DNA of 47,011 bases, from the NCBI GenBank assembly GCA_021771265.1, contig JAETPK010000008.1:1-47011 (forward strand), written 5' to 3'. Below, piece by piece: positions 44,101-47,011 of this stretch (the first letter of the stretch is position 1; each line of letters begins with the position of its first letter). A model generated the notes under the pieces. The model saw nothing but the letters and a program-made list of their open reading frames with translations. It ran no database searches and was not told where the DNA came from. The position numbers and the translations under genes were made by a program. Source of the stretch: Oscillospiraceae bacterium (GTDB lineage Bacteria; Bacillota; Clostridia; Oscillospirales; Oscillospiraceae).

Positions 44101-44889
44101 CTGGAGCACCTAGATTATCATCTCGTAGAGCACTGCAATTTGAACTGTAGATCATGTAGTACTTTCTCTCCTATTGCAGAAGAAACATTTGCATCTCCAG
44201 ATGCTTTTGAACGGGATCTGATTGCATTGAATAACATTATTGGGGATCGAGTAAGCCAAATACACCTATTGGGCGGTGAGCCACTTCTTCACAAGCGAGC
44301 CGATGCATTTGCTGTTATTGCAAGAAAAGTATTCCCACATGCACGGATCGACTACACAACAAATGGCATCTTAGTCAGAAAAATGCCTGATAGCTTTTGG
44401 AATGTATTACGTACAAATGATGTGGCTATTAAGTTTACGCGATACCCCATCAATGTTGATTATGAAGAGTTGATTGCATATGTGAAAGCTAAAGGAGTTC
44501 ATGTGTTCTCTGCTGGTGGTGAAAAGCCTATCGAATGTTTTCGGAGAATTCCGATGAATCCAAAAGGAACCTTTAATATGCATGGAGCTTATGTACAGTG
44601 CCCATATGTTGACTGTGCACAGCTACGTAATGGCAGACTGTATCGCTGTCCTGCTTGTGGCTTTTCAGATATTTTGAACAAGAAAATGAAAGAAGAGGGG
44701 ATTCAGCAGCAGTTTAGCATTAGCAGCAATGATTTTATTGATTTGCACACGGCAACAAGTGCGCATGATATATTTGCGTTCTGTTCCAGTGCAACTCCAT
44801 TTTGCTCCTTCTGTGATTTAGCGCATATGGACTCTAAAGTCCCTTGGAAAATATCAGACAGAGATATTCGAGAATGGGTTGATTTATGA
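41185..44889 (+). CDS. multidomain glycosyltransferase / radical SAM fusion protein (1234 residues)
   Basis: One uninterrupted frame joins four parts. Residues about 1-230 form a GT2/GT-A domain: IIMPCFNVENT, NDASTD with D39, LDGDD at 89-93. Residues about 330-690 resemble a GT-B domain: ICIINGVLNPQGGGIFAE, and EPFPVVSYKLTLEVLSVGIP at about 592-611 as donor site. Two related motifs follow (ASYRVGYVVMWIPRTLK, RTYRVGHALLTPLRSI), then a coiled coil at about 835-955. Residues about 970-1234 form a radical SAM domain with CNLNCRSC (C984, C988, C991), LLGGEPLL at 1028-1035 and further cysteines (CPYVDC, RCPACGF, FCSFCDL) as a SPASM-like region for auxiliary Fe-S. ATGA overlap with the GNAT gene fixes the start, after AAGGAG. 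It probably extends the glycan; the radical SAM substrate is unknown. Confidence 0.85.
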   Translation: MKLSIIMPCFNVENTLSRALDSIFMQRSTFDYEVLIINDASTDHTLEIAENYQQTHGHIRIFNNAENSGNARSFFVGLSNARGDYFCVLDGDDYYTIPNKLQRQVDFLDKDVDQEYVGTATYYILDLGDGKVNVPARSNKREFNYVDFLTQNSGYFHTATYVYRNIFRGNVPEYFNMTLYRGDTPRTTFHLMYSGKKIRILDFVGSAYTFEHNGIWSGLQEKQQFEYQINYQSQHKENVSTSFEREAADRLLAFNKSKLNTATNQVRRYPEMTIEDCLSNIRKYVSQFAFAEKDFVLREAFCSDYMDTLCASLGYIQRIHHPEQRQNASDINNICIINGVLNPQGGGIFAEILELIRAYHNKKVFLFVTNMDEVPQNTLNILNQYSNLTLVCPPKDANSKLTYFSDKLVEISPYRAYYYCSHNDVYGPALMQAGVCENICLFSFDHGYLCGITNPNIDTIIAKRPADFTLLSKRFGSRVIYIPTWDEGAKGCGDLQYVPFANHDRLITASGAARFYKINGGPPYRYIDYVLALLQKTHGIHYHFGTIPDDVKEELCCRLSAAGLPASAFVNIEWSNNIPRDLLNYHVDIFIEPFPVVSYKLTLEVLSVGIPVFAYDSVKRMSITDFIPSNSLRWRNQGEFIEKLSGLTYKDLAAMSEDARSYFYRNHYSETVLPYLLNNKSFMEPNPVAFADDEIHDIMECLRLFGNNYRVLIQNDVSTALKTQSLRSGPAQDSFDDAGEQLRKIYASASYRVGYVVMWIPRTLKASKKLLENNSFLQTLKILWTTDYLSMEGENEEQTLETVLHSRTYRVGHALLTPLRSIRYHKCIVPKRSKRKKEDERWNRLLWQTKIIGQQIHEYQTQNETMLALLQESRDKNFELERLNAELKAQNAELIKSLDEKLTAQNNGVITKLQDLNGWLEDTSAIQKKQIGQLLVQQRDLFGKVEHRLKERMESSHIDTINAISKTVFRNVLEHLDYHLVEHCNLNCRSCSTFSPIAEETFASPDAFERDLIALNNIIGDRVSQIHLLGGEPLLHKRADAFAVIARKVFPHARIDYTTNGILVRKMPDSFWNVLRTNDVAIKFTRYPINVDYEELIAYVKAKGVHVFSAGGEKPIECFRRIPMNPKGTFNMHGAYVQCPYVDCAQLRNGRLYRCPACGFSDILNKKMKEEGIQQQFSISSNDFIDLHTATSAHDIFAFCSSATPFCSFCDLAHMDSKVPWKISDRDIREWVDL

Positions 44890-45039
44890 TCGAACGAGAT
44901 ATATTGTGTGCTACACATCGGTAATGGTGACTTCGTGGGCACTGAATATTACCTGGTTGGTATAGCTTTTTGCGTTTTCGGCAGAGCCTACTATTCCTCT
45001 ACATCCGCTACTCAAGTAATAATTTTAAGGACTGATACA

Positions 45040-46272
45040 ATGAAAATCACAATTGCAGGCACCGGCTACGTTGGCCTTGCCAACGCCGTGCTCCTTTCCC
45101 AGCACAACGAGGTGACAGCGGTGGACCTGGTGCGGGAAAAGGTGGACCTCATCAACGCCCGCAAGTCCCCCCTGGCGGACCGGGAGATCGAGGAGTATCT
45201 GGCCACCAAACCCCTGCGCCTCACCGCCACCACCGACGGGGACGCCGCCTACCGGGAGGCGGACTACGTCATCATCTCCACCCCCACCAACTACGACCCG
45301 GTGAAAAACTACTTCGACACCTCCTCCGTGGAGGCAGTCATCCGGCAGGTCATGGCGGTGAATCCCAAGGCCATCATGGTCATCAAATCCACGGTGCCGG
45401 TGGGATACACTCTGTCGATCCGGGAGAAAATGCACAGTGACAACATTATTTTCTCCCCGGAATTCCTGCGGGAGGGCCGGGCACTGTACGATAACCTGTA
45501 CCCGTCCCGCATCATCGTGGGCGCGCCTCTGGAGGACAAGCGCCTGGCCGCGGCGGCGGAGACCTTCGCGGGGCTGCTGAAGGAAGGCGCCATCAAAGAG
45601 GACATCCCCGTGCTGCTGATGGGCTCCACGGAGGCGGAGGCGGTGAAGCTGTTCGCCAACACGTATCTTGCCCTGCGGGTGTCCTTCTTCAATGAGCTGG
45701 ACACCTACGCCGAGGTGCGGGGGCTGAACACCCGCCAGATCATCGAGGGCATCGGCCACGACCCCCGCATCGGCAGCTATTACAACAACCCATCCTTCGG
45801 CTACGGCGGCTACTGCCTGCCCAAGGACACCAAGCAGCTGCTGGCCAACTACGACCAGGTGCCCAACAACATCATCGGCGCCATCGTGGAGGCCAACAGC
45901 ACCCGCAAGGACTTCATCGCCGAGCGGGTGTTGGAAAAGGCCGGGTACTACGGCCCCGGCGGCCAGGGCCGCAACGGCTCTTCCGGCAACCCCTGCGTCA
46001 TCGGCGTGTACCGCCTGACCATGAAGGCCAATTCCGACAACTTCCGCCAGTCCAGCATCCAGGGCGTTATGAAACGTCTGAAGGCCAAGGGCGCGGAGGT
46101 GGTCATCTACGAGCCGACGCTGAAGGAGGACGTGTTCTTCGGCAGCCGGGTGATCCGGGACTGGGAGGAATTTAAGGCCGCCAGCCAGGTCATCATCGCC
46201 AACCGGTACAGCCCGGAGCTGGAGCCGGTGATGGACAAGGTATACACCAGGGACCTGTATTTCCGGGATTGA
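45040..46272 (+). CDS. ugd: UDP-glucose 6-dehydrogenase family protein
   Basis: The 410-residue NAD-dependent enzyme oxidises UDP-glucose to UDP-glucuronate (or acts on a related nucleotide sugar). It has [18 protein letters not shown] (NAD motif), [43 protein letters not shown] and catalytic C259 in [14 protein letters not shown]. The start follows AAGGA. GC content and codon use return to host levels within the first 15 codons, unlike all genes from 34707 to 44889. Its product could supply uronic acid to the glycan made by the cluster. Confidence 0.95.
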   Translation: MKITIAGTGYVGLANAVLLSQHNEVTAVDLVREKVDLINARKSPLADREIEEYLATKPLRLTATTDGDAAYREADYVIISTPTNYDPVKNYFDTSSVEAVIRQVMAVNPKAIMVIKSTVPVGYTLSIREKMHSDNIIFSPEFLREGRALYDNLYPSRIIVGAPLEDKRLAAAAETFAGLLKEGAIKEDIPVLLMGSTEAEAVKLFANTYLALRVSFFNELDTYAEVRGLNTRQIIEGIGHDPRIGSYYNNPSFGYGGYCLPKDTKQLLANYDQVPNNIIGAIVEANSTRKDFIAERVLEKAGYYGPGGQGRNGSSGNPCVIGVYRLTMKANSDNFRQSSIQGVMKRLKAKGAEVVIYEPTLKEDVFFGSRVIRDWEEFKAASQVIIANRYSPELEPVMDKVYTRDLYFRD

Positions 46273-46284
46273 ACGGGAGCGCGT

Positions 46285-47011
46285 ATGATTCAAAAATACA
46301 AGCAGTACCAGTTCCTCTTTGAGGAACTGGTAAAGCGGGACTTCAAAAAGAAATACAAGCGGACGGTGCTGGGCATGCTGTGGAGCGTGCTGTCGCCGCT
46401 GCTGATGCTGCTGGTGATGCGGCTGGTGTTCACCCAGTTTTTCGGACGGAACACGCCCCATTACACCACCTACCTGTTCTGCGGCAACCTGGTGTTCAGC
46501 TACTTCAACGAATCCACCAGCCAGGGGATGACTTCCCTGATGGGCAACGCCGGCATCTTTACCAAGGTGAATGTGCCCAAGTACCTGTTCCTGTTTTCCA
46601 AGAACGTCCAGACTCTTATCAACTTCGGCCTGACGCTGTGCGTGTTCTTTGTGTTCTGCGTGCTGGACGACATCACGTTCACCTGGCGGCTGATCTGCCT
46701 GCTGTATCCCATTGCCTGCCTGGTGCTGTTCAACATCGGTGTGGGACTGATTTTGTCGGCGCTGTTCGTGTTCTTCCGGGACATCCAGTATCTGTGGTCG
46801 GTGCTTACCCAGCTGCTGATGTACATGTCCGCCATTTTCTACACCATCGACCGCTACAGCTACACGGCCCAGTGCCTGTTCCTGCTGAATCCGGTGTACC
46901 TGTTCATCCGGTACTTCCGGAAGATCGTCATCGAGGCCACCGTCCCCACCATCTGGTTTCATCTGCTGATGGCAGCGGATGTGGCCATCGTGCTGGGCAT
47001 CGGCTGCTGGA
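46285..47011 (+). CDS. polysaccharide ABC transporter permease (Wzm/TagG type), truncated by the window edge
   Basis: The frame runs from an ATG 12 bases after ugd to the right edge, giving 242 residues of roughly 260-270. It begins IQKYKQYQFLFEELVKRDFKKKYKRTVLGMLWSVLSPLL, the basic amphipathic start typical of O-antigen/teichoic-acid export permeases. Several membrane helices follow, with FFRDIQYLWSVLTQLLMYMS and FLLNPVYLFIRYFR near the end. The ATP-binding partner is expected outside the window. It indicates ABC-type export of the finished glycan. Confidence 0.9.
   Translation, partial: MIQKYKQYQFLFEELVKRDFKKKYKRTVLGMLWSVLSPLLMLLVMRLVFTQFFGRNTPHYTTYLFCGNLVFSYFNESTSQGMTSLMGNAGIFTKVNVPKYLFLFSKNVQTLINFGLTLCVFFVFCVLDDITFTWRLICLLYPIACLVLFNIGVGLILSALFVFFRDIQYLWSVLTQLLMYMSAIFYTIDRYSYTAQCLFLLNPVYLFIRYFRKIVIEATVPTIWFHLLMAADVAIVLGIGCW

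Noticed and set aside
45025-46962. 645-codon minus-strand frame opposite ugd and the export permease
   Set aside because: Shadow with low-complexity His/Gly/Val composition; both plus-strand genes are clear.

Overview
The window looks like a high-GC member of the Clostridia, most likely an Oscillospiraceae-type gut anaerobe (inference). The signs are strong AGGAGG-type ribosome binding sites, a T-box leader, sigma-54 catabolic units, a CBS-domain family II pyrophosphatase, and LCP and S-layer-homology envelope proteins. No rRNA, tRNA, CRISPR array or complete insertion sequence was seen.

Bases 1-5400 hold a sigma-54 catabolic locus. A PrpR-type enhancer-binding protein lies between two units that each have a clear -24/-12 promoter: a PatB/MalY-type PLP enzyme (cut by the left edge) and a CoA-transferase plus HMG-CoA-lyase-like pair. 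Bases 5400-10300 carry a MoxR ATPase/VWA pair, then threonine ammonia-lyase with a dicarboxylate/amino-acid symporter. An AT-rich orphan membrane protein follows.

Bases 11500-18800 hold two paralogous TrpXYZ-type ABC transporter operons. The proximal one has a T-box leader with a UGG (Trp) specifier and contains a fumarylacetoacetate-hydrolase-family gene. The distal one has a different leader: a 39-codon peptide with consecutive Tyr-Tyr-Phe codons before an intrinsic terminator, the layout of ribosome-mediated attenuation. Bases 18850-24000 hold pyrG, a 166-bp tandem repeat built on the pyrG 3' end, an M24 aminopeptidase and the pyrophosphatase. Then come a YtrA-type GntR/ABC operon, an operon of LRR protein, VWA protein, AAA ATPase and NifU-like protein, and an SLH-transglutaminase/LCP pair.

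From about 33600 base composition drops sharply. A decayed gene-poor junction leads into an AT-rich surface-polysaccharide island (34707-44889): RmlA, RmlB, two glycosyltransferases, FdtA/QdtA-like ketoisomerase, FdtB/QdtB-like aminotransferase and a GNAT acetyltransferase. Together these suggest a dTDP-linked 3-acetamido-3,6-dideoxyhexose. The island ends with a 1234-residue protein combining a GT-A domain, a GT-B-like domain, a coiled coil and a radical SAM domain, the most unusual object in the window. High GC returns exactly at ugd, followed by a Wzm/TagG-type export permease cut by the right edge. The cluster therefore probably makes a glycan exported by an ABC transporter, and the nearby LCP protein could attach it to peptidoglycan (inference).
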